Of a stretch of DNA of 64,000 nucleotides, positions 31,097-39,436 are shown piece after piece. The stretch is from NCBI GenBank assembly GCA_028871555.1, contig JAGWNA010000009.1:1-64000 (forward strand), written 5' to 3'. This stretch comes from Lysobacteraceae bacterium. Its GTDB lineage: Bacteria > Pseudomonadota > Gammaproteobacteria > Xanthomonadales > Rhodanobacteraceae. The notes below the pieces were generated by a model. The model had not been told where the DNA came from. It made no database searches and saw only the letters and a list, made by a program, of their open reading frames with translations. Position 1 is the first letter of the stretch; each line of letters starts with the position of its first letter. A program made the translations under genes and the position numbers.

Positions 31097-32818
31097 ATGC
31101 CTTACCGTAAATCGACCGCGCTGGTGCGGCTGGCAGGTTTTTTTCTGGCCATCTTCATGAGCGCTGCCTGCGGCTCCGTGGGCGCCGCCGTCGGCAAGCA
31201 CGCTGCTGCCTCCAATGTGGCGGCTGGCGAACGGATCTATCGACAAGGCATCGGCACCGACGGAAAGCCGGTGCAGGCGTTTTCGCAGACCGACGTTCCC
31301 CTGTCCGGCGAGCAGGCCGCATGCGTCACCTGTCACCGTCCCAGCGGCCTGGGTTCGAGCGAGGGCGGCTATTACGTGCCGCCGATCAGCGGACCGCTGC
31401 TGTTCTCGCCGCGCAAGCTCGACCGGCTGCGGCTGTTTCCGCAGTTTTTCCATCAGGTGCAACCGAAGAGTTTCGACACCCGTCTGCACCAGCCGCACAT
31501 GCGCCCCGGCTACACGGTGGGGAGCCTGGCGACCACTTTGAGCGAGGGGGTCGACGCAGCAGGGCAGAAACTGGCGACGATCATGCCCCGCTATCGCATG
31601 ACCGATGCGGACGTCAAGGCACTGGCCGCCTACCTGCACACGCTGTCGGCGCGCATCGATCCGGGCGTGGACGACCATCAGATCAAGCTGGCTGCGGTTT
31701 TTTCCGATCAGGTGCCGGCGGCCGACCGCGACGCGATGCTGGGCACGCTCCAGGCCTATGTCAAATGGCGCAACCTGCATCTTCACGAAGATCAGTCGCG
31801 CAAGGGTTTCTCACCTTACAGTCGCTCGGAGTTCGTGCCGATCGAGCGCAGCTGGTCGCTCTCGGTGTGGACCCTGAAGGGCGACGCATCGACGTGGCGC
31901 GCACAGCTCGATGCGTATTACCGGGCCAATCCGGTCTTCGCGCTCGTCGGCGGCAAGGTCGACGGCTCGTGGAACGGCCCGTCGCAGTTCTGCGATGAAC
32001 ACCGCATTCCGTGTCTGTTCCCGGATACCGATTTGCCGGCGTGGCCGCCGTCGCATGCGGGCTATACGGTGTATTTTTCCGCCGGTCTGGCGCTGGAGGC
32101 GCAGGTCAGCGCGAGTTTCATCGCCAGCCATGAAGCGGGGAACCATGCGCAGGTGGTGCAGATCGCCGCCGCCGACTCCTACGGCCAGCTGCCCGCGAGG
32201 ATTTTTCAGCAGACGCTGCATGAGCGCGAACCGCGCAGGCAGCAGAGCCTGATCACCTACCATGATCGCGCCGAGCTCGACGCCGCCCTGAAGGCCGATG
32301 CCGGGCATCCGGACCGGCTCCTGGTGGTCTGGCCTGGCGCCGACGTGACGACTGCCGTGGATGCGCTGGCGGCATTGCAGCCGCGCGCGTCGCTGGTTTT
32401 CCTGCCCAGCCGGGCAATCGATGCGGCCAGGAAAGCGGCGACGACGGAGCTGGCGGCGCGGTTGCGATTCGCCGACCCCTACGAACTGGCGCCTTCGTCG
32501 CACGTCAAGTCGTTCGAGACGCGCGCCTGGCTGCACACCCGCCATCTGGTGATCGATCATCCGCTGCTGCAGTTCAAGGAGTATTACGCGATGAGCATGC
32601 TGGATGCCGCGTTGTTCGAGATCAGCAACGACTTCTATCGCGACTACCTGATCGAGCGCATCGAGGACGAGTCGCAGAAGGACATGAATCCGGGGATCTA
32701 TCCGCGCCTGGCGCTCGGTCCGGGCGAGCGCTACGCCGCCAAGGGTGCCAACATCGTGCGTTTCGCCCCGGGCAAGCCCAGTGGGCTGACCCCGGTCGGC
32801 AACTGGATTGCGCCATGA
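31097..32818 (+). CDS. Cytochrome c fused to a periplasmic-binding-protein-like domain
   Basis: A 573-residue exported protein (signal ALVRLAGFFLAIFMSAACGS). The N-terminal ~190 residues are a c-type cytochrome domain: the heme motif C76VTCH80, a following SGLGSSEGGYYVPPISGP, and a likely axial Met in LATIMPRYRM. From about residue 195 the chain (HQIKLAAVFSDQVPAADRDA onwards, with VFALVGGKVDGSWNG and VQIAAADSYGQLPARIF) looks like a type I periplasmic binding fold as in branched-chain amino-acid receptors or ABC-type sensors. The combination suggests electron transfer controlled by, or coupled to, ligand binding. It lies 141 bp after the SCO1 gene on the same strand. Start ATG 31097. Confidence 0.8.
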   Translation: MPYRKSTALVRLAGFFLAIFMSAACGSVGAAVGKHAAASNVAAGERIYRQGIGTDGKPVQAFSQTDVPLSGEQAACVTCHRPSGLGSSEGGYYVPPISGPLLFSPRKLDRLRLFPQFFHQVQPKSFDTRLHQPHMRPGYTVGSLATTLSEGVDAAGQKLATIMPRYRMTDADVKALAAYLHTLSARIDPGVDDHQIKLAAVFSDQVPAADRDAMLGTLQAYVKWRNLHLHEDQSRKGFSPYSRSEFVPIERSWSLSVWTLKGDASTWRAQLDAYYRANPVFALVGGKVDGSWNGPSQFCDEHRIPCLFPDTDLPAWPPSHAGYTVYFSAGLALEAQVSASFIASHEAGNHAQVVQIAAADSYGQLPARIFQQTLHEREPRRQQSLITYHDRAELDAALKADAGHPDRLLVVWPGADVTTAVDALAALQPRASLVFLPSRAIDAARKAATTELAARLRFADPYELAPSSHVKSFETRAWLHTRHLVIDHPLLQFKEYYAMSMLDAALFEISNDFYRDYLIERIEDESQKDMNPGIYPRLALGPGERYAAKGANIVRFAPGKPSGLTPVGNWIAP

Positions 32819-32948
32819 AGATGCCAGCCCCCGGCCGATCCGGTATCCAGCCGGGGATCCGCCCCGGCCGGTTCACGCCTGACAGGAATCGGGCCATGGG
32901 GGCGCGTGGGGTACGTCGTGCGCGAGCGCGGCATGCAGGAGCCGGGCC

Positions 32949-33554
32949 ATGAGCCGATCCACTGGCGAGGTGCGACCGATCTTCCCGGCCGGCGCGGTGG
33001 TCCGATACCAGAATCCCGCGCCCGAGGACATCGCGCTGGATGACCTTGAGTTCTTCCCCAATATGGCCTCGGGAACCGAATCCACCAGCCAGGAGCGCAA
33101 CATCCTCGACGAGGGGCGCTTCGCGTCGCTGGCAAGCTTTCTGCGCGATTGCATCAAGGACTACCTCGACAATGTCTACTGCTACCAGTACGAAAAGTTC
33201 GAGATCATCCATTCCTGGGTGAACAGGGCGCCGGAGGGCGGATACCAGCGGATGCACTATCACGGCAATTCGGTCGTTTCCGGAGCCTATTATCTGAAGG
33301 CCGACGCGACGCAGAGCGCTCCGCTGATGTTCGACAAGCCGGAACTGAATACCCAGCCCTACATCGCCATCGCCACGCGCGAGCAGACGCTGTTCACCGC
33401 CAACCGCATCGCCTATCCGTCGTCGACAGGTACGGCATACCTGTTTCCGAGCCATCTGCGCCACGGTTACGAGGCGCCGAACCGGGGCGGGGAGCGCATC
33501 AGCCTCGCCTTCAATGTCATGCTTGGCGGCATCGGCCTGTTCTACAAGCTGTAA
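32949..33554 (+). CDS. Putative 2OG-Fe(II) oxygenase family protein
   Basis: A 201-residue protein with no signal. The pattern fits the small 2OG-Fe(II) oxygenase group typified by TIGR02466: HYHGNSVVSGAYYLKADAT, where the first His would bind iron, and later AYLFPSHLRHGYEAPNRGGE, with the second His, and the Arg of RISLAFNVML for 2-oxoglutarate. The usual HxD/E is not obvious (HYHGN), so the iron site may vary or be inactive. It follows the cytochrome hybrid gene by 130 bp on the same strand and may belong to the redox cluster. Confidence 0.65.
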   Translation: MSRSTGEVRPIFPAGAVVRYQNPAPEDIALDDLEFFPNMASGTESTSQERNILDEGRFASLASFLRDCIKDYLDNVYCYQYEKFEIIHSWVNRAPEGGYQRMHYHGNSVVSGAYYLKADATQSAPLMFDKPELNTQPYIAIATREQTLFTANRIAYPSSTGTAYLFPSHLRHGYEAPNRGGERISLAFNVMLGGIGLFYKL

Positions 33555-33717
33555 TCCCGGCGCAGCGGCCGCGCGGGGCAGCCGGGGAAGCGCCCGAGCG
33601 CGGCGATACCCGAAATATTCCCATGCCGCGGATCCCCCGCTGCAGGTCCGCAGGCGGCACAATGGGCGATGTGCCCGGATCGGGTCTGCCAGGCTGGCGC
33701 AAGGGTGTCGCGTCGGG

Positions 33718-33885
33718 CTAGCAGCCTGTCGGACTTTGGTGGTCGAGGCGAGAATTTGGCTGTGCGAGGACAGATTTTCGACGATTTGCCGGCCCATAGT
33801 GGTTCTATGGGCCAAGAAGCGGCGGAAATATGGACCGCACAGACGGATTCGCAGACCGGCCGACCAAAGTCCGACAGGCTGCTAG
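33718..33885. mobile_element. MITE-like element with 18-22-bp terminal inverted repeats
   Basis: The 168-bp stretch starts CTAGCAGCCTGTCGGACTTT and ends with its exact complement (33864-33885). The outermost CTAG is itself palindromic and could be a 4-bp target duplication, leaving 18-bp repeats. Inside is a small palindrome GCCCATAG/CTATGGGC at 33792-33813. No transposase is encoded, so it would be moved by an insertion sequence elsewhere. It lies between the 2OG-oxygenase gene and gspE. Nothing else is seen in 33555-33980. Confidence 0.75.
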
Positions 33886-33980
33886 GTTCGCCCGATGCCG
33901 GCCGGATGTGATAACAATGGCGCGTGCCGTCTGCCGCATGGGCGCGGACGGTTTTTCGCCGGGATCGAGCGGGGTGGAGA

Positions 33981-35714
33981 ATGTCGGCAGCCATTGAGCC
34001 GGCGGCGAGCGCGACAGACATGGCCGCGAACGACCGCGAAGCGGAGGTTTGCGCGTTGCTGGTGGCGCGCGGCCGTCTGAAGGACAGCGACCTGGGACGC
34101 GCCCGGCGGCTGCACGAGGAATCCGCCGAAGGCACGCTGACCACCCTGATGGCGCGGCTCGGGCTGGTGTCCGAGCGCGATCTGGCCGAGGCGTGGGCGC
34201 AACTGCTGCAGGTACCGTTGCTGGCCGCGCGCGATGCGCCGGAGCTGCCGCCGGTCGATCTGGAAGTGTCGCCGCGCTTTCTCAAGCAGCAGCATGTCGT
34301 GCCGGTGCACGATGAGACGCACGGACTGGCGTTGATCGTGTCCGATCCGGCCGATCCGTACCCGCTGCAGGCGGTCGCCATGGCTGCGGGGCGACCGGTG
34401 GCGCTGCGGGTCGGCCTGCGTTCGGAGATCGACGGCCTGATCGAGCGCTATTACGGCAGCGGCCGTTCGGCGATGGGTACCATCGTGGAGAACCTCGACG
34501 GCAGTGCGGCGGAAGAGGATGACGTGGAGCATCTGCGCGACCTTGCTTCCGAGGCCCCCGTCATCCGGCTGGTGAATCTCATCCTGCAACGGGCGGTCGA
34601 GCAGCGCGCGTCGGACGTGCATATCGAGCCGTTCGAGAACCGGCTGAAAGTGCGCTACCGCATCGACGGCGTGCTGCATGAAGTGGAAGCGCCGCCGTCC
34701 AGCTCCACCGCGGCGGTGATCTCGCGCGTGAAGATCATGGCCAAGCTCAACATCGCCGAACGCCGGTTGCCGCAGGACGGGCGCATCCAGTTGCGTGTGC
34801 AGGGCAAGGAGCTGGACCTGCGCGTGTCCACCGTGCCGACCAGTTTCGGCGAGTCGGTGGTGATGCGCATCCTGGATCGCGAATCGGTGGTGTTCGATTT
34901 CGCTTCGCTGGGTTTCACCGAAAACTTCCAGCAGCGCTTCGTCGACGTATTGCGGCGCCCGCACGGCATCCTGCTGGTCACCGGCCCGACCGGATCGGGC
35001 AAGACCACCACGCTGTACACCGCGCTGTCGCAGATCAACACCCCCGACGTGAAGATCATCACGGTCGAGGATCCGGTCGAATACCAGCTCGAAGGCATCA
35101 ACCAGATCCAGGTGAAGCCGCAGATCGGGCTGGATTTCGCCGGCGCCTTGCGCTCGATCATGCGGCAGGATCCGGACGTGATCATGATCGGCGAGATGCG
35201 TGACCTGGAGACGTGCCGCATCTCGATCCAGTCCGCGCTGACCGGCCATCTGGTGCTCTCCACGCTGCATACCAACAGCGCCGCCGGCGGCATCACCCGT
35301 CTGCTCGACATGGGCGTGGAGGACTATCTGCTCGGTTCCACCATCAACGGCATCCTGGCGCAGCGGCTGGTGCGCCGGCTCGATCCGGAAACCGCCACAT
35401 CGTACGAGGCGCTGCCGGAAGTGATCGAGCAGTTCGAGCTGGAAAAATACACCGACGAGAGGCCGATCCGGCTGTGGCGGCCGGGCAGCAGTGCGGCCAA
35501 CCCCACCGGCTATCGCGGCCGTCGCGCGATCATGGAATTCCTGACCATGAGCGACCCGCTGCGCCGGCTGGTGATGCAGCGCGCCGACGCCAGCGAGATC
35601 GAAAAGCAGGCACGCGCCGAAGGCATGCGCACGATGTACGAGGACGGCATCGCCAAGGCCGTGGCCGGCATCACCACGCTGGAGGAGGTGCTGCGTGTCA
35701 CGCAGGAAGGCTGA
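33981..35714 (+). CDS. gspE: Type II secretion ATPase GspE (XpsE)
   Basis: A 577-residue cytoplasmic hexameric ATPase that drives pseudopilus assembly. The N-terminal domain (~1-160) binds GspL. The ATPase core has GPTGSGKTTTLYTAL (Walker A), LRSIMRQDPDVIMIGEMRD (Walker B) and GHLVLSTLHTNSA (His box). The zinc domain normally has two CxxC pairs. Here the equivalent region (RLDPETATSYEALPE to SSAANPTGYRGRR) has none, so it must fold without zinc. Start at ATG 33981 follows GGGTGGAG. It opens the eleven-gene secretion operon. Confidence 0.95.
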   Translation: MSAAIEPAASATDMAANDREAEVCALLVARGRLKDSDLGRARRLHEESAEGTLTTLMARLGLVSERDLAEAWAQLLQVPLLAARDAPELPPVDLEVSPRFLKQQHVVPVHDETHGLALIVSDPADPYPLQAVAMAAGRPVALRVGLRSEIDGLIERYYGSGRSAMGTIVENLDGSAAEEDDVEHLRDLASEAPVIRLVNLILQRAVEQRASDVHIEPFENRLKVRYRIDGVLHEVEAPPSSSTAAVISRVKIMAKLNIAERRLPQDGRIQLRVQGKELDLRVSTVPTSFGESVVMRILDRESVVFDFASLGFTENFQQRFVDVLRRPHGILLVTGPTGSGKTTTLYTALSQINTPDVKIITVEDPVEYQLEGINQIQVKPQIGLDFAGALRSIMRQDPDVIMIGEMRDLETCRISIQSALTGHLVLSTLHTNSAAGGITRLLDMGVEDYLLGSTINGILAQRLVRRLDPETATSYEALPEVIEQFELEKYTDERPIRLWRPGSSAANPTGYRGRRAIMEFLTMSDPLRRLVMQRADASEIEKQARAEGMRTMYEDGIAKAVAGITTLEEVLRVTQEG

Positions 35715-35870
35715 CGCATGGGGAACGGGGAACCGGGAACGGGGAACGCAACCCCGCGCCGCGATCTTTCGCCGCGCGTTCCGGTCGGGCCGCCAGGCGT
35801 GCCGGCGGATCGATCGATCGCAGACCTGCATGTTTCCCGTACCCCGTACCCCGTACCGCGCTCTGCAGCC
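35715..35870. repeat. GA-rich inverted-repeat element between gspE and gspF
   Basis: Starts with tandem GGGGAACGGGGAACC-like 7-bp units and ends with the complementary TTTCCCGTACCCCGTACC, with a GC-rich middle that includes GGCGTGCCGGC. Related elements lie at the next three gene junctions. It separates two genes that are otherwise adjacent in the secretion operon. Confidence 0.65.
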
Positions 35871-37088
35871 ATGACCCAGTTCCATTACAAGGCGGTCAGC
35901 GCTGCCGGCGAGACGTTGCAGGGTCAGATGGAGGCGGCCAGCCTCGAGGAGGTGGTCGCACGCCTGCAGGACCAGGGCCACATTCCGCTGGAAGCGCAAC
36001 CGGCCAACGGCACCGCTGGCGACAACACGCTGGCGGCGCTGTTCAGGCGCGGTCCGTTCAGCGGCGACCAGCTGGCCCAGTTCACCCACCAGCTGGCGAC
36101 CCTGCTCGGTGCCGGCCAGCCGCTGGATCGCGCGCTCGGCATCCTGCTCGAACTGCCCGAGGGCGAGAGCGCGAAGAAGCTGGTGGAGAGGGTGCGCGAT
36201 CGCGTGCGCGGCGGCAATGCATTGTCGGTGGCGCTGGACGAGGAACATGGCGTGTTCCCCAAGCTGTATGTCAGCCTGGTGCGCGCCGGCGAGGCGGGTG
36301 GTTCGCTGGAGGAAACCCTGCGTCGTCTGGCCGATTACCTGGAACGCGCACAACAGCTGCGCGGCAGCATCGTCAATGCGCTGATCTATCCCGCGTTCCT
36401 GCTGGTCGGCGTGCTCGGTTCGCTGGTGCTGCTGCTGGCCTACGTGGTGCCGCAGTTCGTGCCGATCTTCCAGGACATGCAGGTACCGATTCCGTGGATC
36501 ACCCAGGCGGTGCTGGTGCTGGGCAACACGCTGCAGACCTGGTGGTGGCTGATCCTGTTGCTGCTGGTCGGCGGCCTGTTCGGCTGGCGCGCGCGGTTGC
36601 GCGATCCGCAGGTACGGCTGGCCTGGCATACCCGGTTGCTGACGATGAGACTGGTCGGTCCGTTGCTGCTCAAGGTGGAGACCGCGCGGATCGCCCGCAC
36701 GCTTGGCACGCTGCTGAAAAACGGCGTACCGCTGCTGAGCGCGCTGACCATTGCGCGCCAGGTCACCGCCAACCGCGCATTGGACAAGGCGCTGATCGAC
36801 GCCCATGAACAAGTCAAGGACGGCTCCGGCCTGAGCCTTGCGCTCGGGCAGTCGAAACTGCTGCCGCGGCTGGCGATGCAGATGGTGCAGGTGGGCGAGG
36901 AAGCCGGCCAGCTCGACAGCATGCTGCTGAAGGTCGCCGATACCTTCGAACTCGAGTCCAAACGTGCGATCGACCGTCTGCTGGCCGCGCTGGTGCCGGC
37001 GTTGACCATCGTGATGACGGTGATGGTGGCGATCATCATGGCGGCGATCCTGCTGCCGCTGCTCAGTTTGACCAGCAATATTCAGTGA
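35871..37088 (+). CDS. gspF: Type II secretion inner-membrane platform protein GspF
   Basis: A 405-residue polytopic protein with two repeated GspF/PilC domains. The first cytoplasmic domain has FTHQLATLLGAGQPLDRAL; membrane segments follow at IVNALIYPAFLLVGVLGSLV and WWLILLLLVGGLFGW, and a C-terminal one at TIVMTVMVAIIMAAILLPLL. The second domain has RTLGTLLKNGVPLLSALTIA. It anchors the ATPase to the pseudopilus base. ATG 35871 gives the family start MTQFHYKAVSAAG. A longer frame opens 153 bp earlier inside the repeat element and is unlikely to be used. Confidence 0.95.
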   Translation: MTQFHYKAVSAAGETLQGQMEAASLEEVVARLQDQGHIPLEAQPANGTAGDNTLAALFRRGPFSGDQLAQFTHQLATLLGAGQPLDRALGILLELPEGESAKKLVERVRDRVRGGNALSVALDEEHGVFPKLYVSLVRAGEAGGSLEETLRRLADYLERAQQLRGSIVNALIYPAFLLVGVLGSLVLLLAYVVPQFVPIFQDMQVPIPWITQAVLVLGNTLQTWWWLILLLLVGGLFGWRARLRDPQVRLAWHTRLLTMRLVGPLLLKVETARIARTLGTLLKNGVPLLSALTIARQVTANRALDKALIDAHEQVKDGSGLSLALGQSKLLPRLAMQMVQVGEEAGQLDSMLLKVADTFELESKRAIDRLLAALVPALTIVMTVMVAIIMAAILLPLLSLTSNIQ

Positions 37089-37102
37089 GAGAGGAAAAGG
37101 CA

Positions 37103-37630
37103 ATGAGCGTTGAAATGATGCGTGGCGAGGCGCGACGGGACTGGGGGCCGGGAAAAGACGAATGCGCCACAACCCGCACGACCCGGCAGCTGTCCCGGTC
37201 CCCGGTCCCCGGTTCCTGGCCCCGCCGCGTCCCGCGCGCCAACGGCTTCACCCTGCTGGAAATGCTCGCGGTGATCGTGCTGATCGGCATCATCGGCGCC
37301 GTGGTGGTGACCCAGGTCGGCAAGAATGTCGACAAGGGCAAATATGGTGCCGGCAAGGCGCAGCTGACGACCCTGAGCGAGAAGATCGAGAACTACGCGC
37401 TGGACAACGGCGCGCCGCCGCAGCAGCTGGAGGATCTGCTGGTCAAGCCGCCGAATGCACCGAACTGGCAGGGGCCGTATGTCAAGGAGTCGGGCTTGAA
37501 GGATCCGTGGGGGCACGCGTTCGGCTACCAGTACCCGGGCCAGCACGGCAGTTTCGACCTGATCTTCTACGGCCAGGACGGCAAGCCGGGCGGCGATGGC
37601 TACAGCCGGGACGTGGGCAACTGGCAGTGA
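37103..37630 (+). CDS. gspG: Major pseudopilin GspG with unusually long leader
   Basis: A 175-residue prepilin. The prepilin-peptidase site is NG-FTLLEMLAVIVLIGIIGA with Glu at +5, followed by a typical GspG body (KGKYGAGKAQLTTLSEKIEN, NAPNWQGPYVKE, DPWGHAFGYQYPG). ATG 37103 has the ribosome site AGAGAGGAAAAGG. From it the leader before the cleavage site is 48 residues, against the usual 5-10, because a GA-rich repeat element lies in frame inside it (CRPVPGS-type Pro/Arg-rich stretch). No start codon exists closer to the site. So either the long leader is tolerated by the peptidase or expression is altered. Confidence 0.9.
   Translation: MSVEMMRGEARRDWGPGKDECATTRTTRQLSRSPVPGSWPRRVPRANGFTLLEMLAVIVLIGIIGAVVVTQVGKNVDKGKYGAGKAQLTTLSEKIENYALDNGAPPQQLEDLLVKPPNAPNWQGPYVKESGLKDPWGHAFGYQYPGQHGSFDLIFYGQDGKPGGDGYSRDVGNWQ
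37131..37245. repeat. GA/CT-rich inverted-repeat element in the gspG leader
   Basis: Begins GCGACGGGACTGGGGGCCGG and ends with complementary-type CCGGTCCCCGGTTCC near 37200-37217, then CGCGTCCCGCGCGCC. It is translated as part of the GspG leader without a stop codon. Limits are approximate. Confidence 0.5.
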
Positions 37631-37639
37631 AAGCCGGGG

Positions 37640-37785
37640 CGCGGGATGCGGAAATCGGGACTCGGCAGAGCATGCGAAGTCCGGTGGTCGGCTTTTACCG
37701 GCACAGGTCGTTTGCACTGGCCGCCGGGCCGGGCGTGCCCGCATCGCCCCGGCCCCCGGTCCCGTATCCCGTGTCCCGCAAGAGC
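37640..37785. repeat. GA/CT-rich inverted-repeat element at the gspG-gspH junction
   Basis: The left end has GCGGGATGCGGAAATCGGGA, the right end CCGGTCCCGTATCCCGTGTC followed by CCGC, so the ends are inverted versions of GGGA-rich 7-8-bp units. It is read in frame as the GspH leader. Limits are approximate. Confidence 0.55.
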
Positions 37786-38214
37786 AACGGCTTCACCCTG
37801 CTGGAAATGCTGGCGGTGATCATCCTGATCGGCATCGCGGTCGTCGCGGTGTCGATCTCGGTGACCCAGGGGCTGGCCAGTGCGCGGGTGAATGCGGCCA
37901 GCAGCGAGCTGGCCGGTGCGCTGCGGGCGACCCGGGCGCAGGCGATCGTGCGCGCCCAGGCGCAGAACTTCGACGTGGATATCCGCGCAAACACTTACCG
38001 CGATGCGAAGCAGCATGTGGTGCGCCTGCCCAGGGGGCTGCGATTGAGCATCACCAGTGCGAAGGAGGACCAGCCCGACCCGCATACCGGGCGCATCCGC
38101 TTCTTTCCGGATGGCAGTTCCACCGGCGGGCGGATCACCCTGCAGAGCGGCCGGCGCCAGTGGCACGTCAACGTGTCGTGGTTGACCGGCGCGGTGAGCG
38201 TGGTGACGAAATGA
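37672..38214 (+). CDS. gspH: Minor pseudopilin GspH with long leader
   Basis: A 180-residue prepilin from ATG 37672. A GTG at 37627 that overlaps the gspG stop (GTGA) is an alternative and adds 15 residues. The cleavage site is NG-FTLLEMLAVIILIGIAVV. Downstream SSELAGALRATRAQAIVRAQ and RIRFFPDGSSTGGRITL, with the conserved F-x-DGSSxGG motif, identify GspH, a tip pseudopilin. The leader is 40 residues (or 55), again mostly encoded by a repeat element. The stop overlaps the gspI start (ATGA). Confidence 0.88.
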   Translation: MRSPVVGFYRHRSFALAAGPGVPASPRPPVPYPVSRKSNGFTLLEMLAVIILIGIAVVAVSISVTQGLASARVNAASSELAGALRATRAQAIVRAQAQNFDVDIRANTYRDAKQHVVRLPRGLRLSITSAKEDQPDPHTGRIRFFPDGSSTGGRITLQSGRRQWHVNVSWLTGAVSVVTK

Positions 38215-38756
38215 GAGCGGGGAGCGCGGAACGGGGGACGGGGAACGCGACGACGCGTCGCAGCCTGTCGTTGCGCGCTACGACCGGGCGCGCCGGCGTG
38301 CCGGCAGTTCGGCTTGCCGCAGGCCTGCAGGTTCCCCGCTCTCAAAACGGCTTCAGCCTGCTCGAGGTAATCGCGGCGATGCTGCTGCTGGCGATCGTCT
38401 TCACCGCCTTGATGCAGGTCGCCGGCGGTGCGATCCGGCTTACCCAGAACGCGGCCGCGCACAGCGAGGCGGCGATGTGGGCGCGCAGCCTGCTCGATGG
38501 CGCCTATGTGGGTGAGCCGATCAGACCCGGCAGCAGCGCCGGTCAGTTCAACGCGAAATACCGCTGGCGGCTCAACGTGACGCCGTGGGATCAGGCCGGG
38601 GGCGTTCCACCCGGCGCATCGCTGCAGCTCTATCAGCTGGATCTGGATGTGCTGTGGGGGCCGCCCGGGCATCCACGTTCGGCGCATTTCCGCACGCTGC
38701 GGCTGGGCGGCCCGCTGCGTCCGGATGCCGTATCGGCGGCGCAGGGTGCCCCATGA
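38211..38756 (+). CDS. gspI: Minor pseudopilin GspI with long leader
   Basis: A 181-residue prepilin. ATG 38211 overlaps the gspH stop. The cleavage site NG-FSLLEVIAAMLLLAIVFT comes only after 47 residues, and these derive largely from a GA-rich repeat element (RAGSAERGTGNATTRRS). The body has HSEAAMWARSLLDGA and YRWRLNVTPWDQAG, typical of GspI, which with GspJ and GspK forms the pseudopilus tip. It overlaps gspJ by ATGA. Confidence 0.88.
   Translation: MRAGSAERGTGNATTRRSLSLRATTGRAGVPAVRLAAGLQVPRSQNGFSLLEVIAAMLLLAIVFTALMQVAGGAIRLTQNAAAHSEAAMWARSLLDGAYVGEPIRPGSSAGQFNAKYRWRLNVTPWDQAGGVPPGASLQLYQLDLDVLWGPPGHPRSAHFRTLRLGGPLRPDAVSAAQGAP
38217..38345. repeat. GA-rich inverted-repeat element in the gspI leader
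   Basis: Begins GCGGGGAGCGCGGAACGGGG followed by GACGGGGAACG, and ends GCAGGTTCCCCGCTCTC, its inverted form. The middle includes GCCGGCGTGCCGGC, also seen at the gspE-gspF junction. It is open in the GspI frame. Confidence 0.6.
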
Positions 38757-39436
38757 GGCGGCTGGTCATGCGACGCGTTGCGGGCTTCACGCTGATCGAG
38801 GTACTGGCCGCGCTGGTATTGATGGCACTGCTGCTGGTTGGCGTGTACAGCGGCATGCGCACGGCCATCCACAGTGTGCGTTCCGGCAGCGCGGCGATCG
38901 AGCGGATCGACCAGATCCGTTCCGCCCAGCAGTTTCTGCGCCGCGAACTGGCACAGAGCATGACCCAGCCGATCGGCCATACTGCCGAGGGCGATGCCCT
39001 GTTCTTCGAGGGCAGCGCGCACGAAATGAGCTATGTCGCGCCACTGCCGGGCTACCTCGGCAAGCTCGGCCCGCAGCTGCAGCGCCTGCAGCTGGTCGAT
39101 GACGGCAAGGGCGGCTGGCGTCTGCAACTGAGCCTTGCGCTGCTGCCGCCGGACGGACAGCCGCCACAGGCGCTGGGTGACCCGCAGGTACTGCTCGATC
39201 ACATTCATGGCGGCAGCTTCGGCTATCGCGGCATCGATGTGCAGGGCCGCACCGTGCCGTGGTCGCCGGCATGGCCGGACGGCCGGATGCTGCCGCTGCT
39301 GGTGCGCGTCGATTTGCAGCTGCAAGGCAGCGGCGACTGGCCGCTGCTGCAGGTGCCGTTGCGGGTCAATCCGGCGAACAGCAGCGGACCGTCCGGATTG
39401 CTGGAGCAGGGTGTGCGCGGCAGGAGTCACCCATGA
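38753..39436 (+). CDS. gspJ: Minor pseudopilin GspJ
   Basis: A 227-residue prepilin with a normal short leader of 11 residues (MRRLVMRRVAG) before FTLIEVLAALVLMALLLVGV. The body has RSAQQFLRRELAQSMTQPIG and LLPPDGQPPQALGDPQVLLD, typical of GspJ. It starts in an ATGA overlap with gspI and ends in one with gspK. It shows what the unmodified arrangement looks like: this junction lacks the repeat element found at the four junctions upstream. Confidence 0.93.
   Translation: MRRLVMRRVAGFTLIEVLAALVLMALLLVGVYSGMRTAIHSVRSGSAAIERIDQIRSAQQFLRRELAQSMTQPIGHTAEGDALFFEGSAHEMSYVAPLPGYLGKLGPQLQRLQLVDDGKGGWRLQLSLALLPPDGQPPQALGDPQVLLDHIHGGSFGYRGIDVQGRTVPWSPAWPDGRMLPLLVRVDLQLQGSGDWPLLQVPLRVNPANSSGPSGLLEQGVRGRSHP

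Noticed and set aside
33882..37172. 1096-codon open frame opposite gspE and gspF
   Set aside because: Gln/His/Arg-rich antisense frame; gspE and gspF are certain on the + strand.
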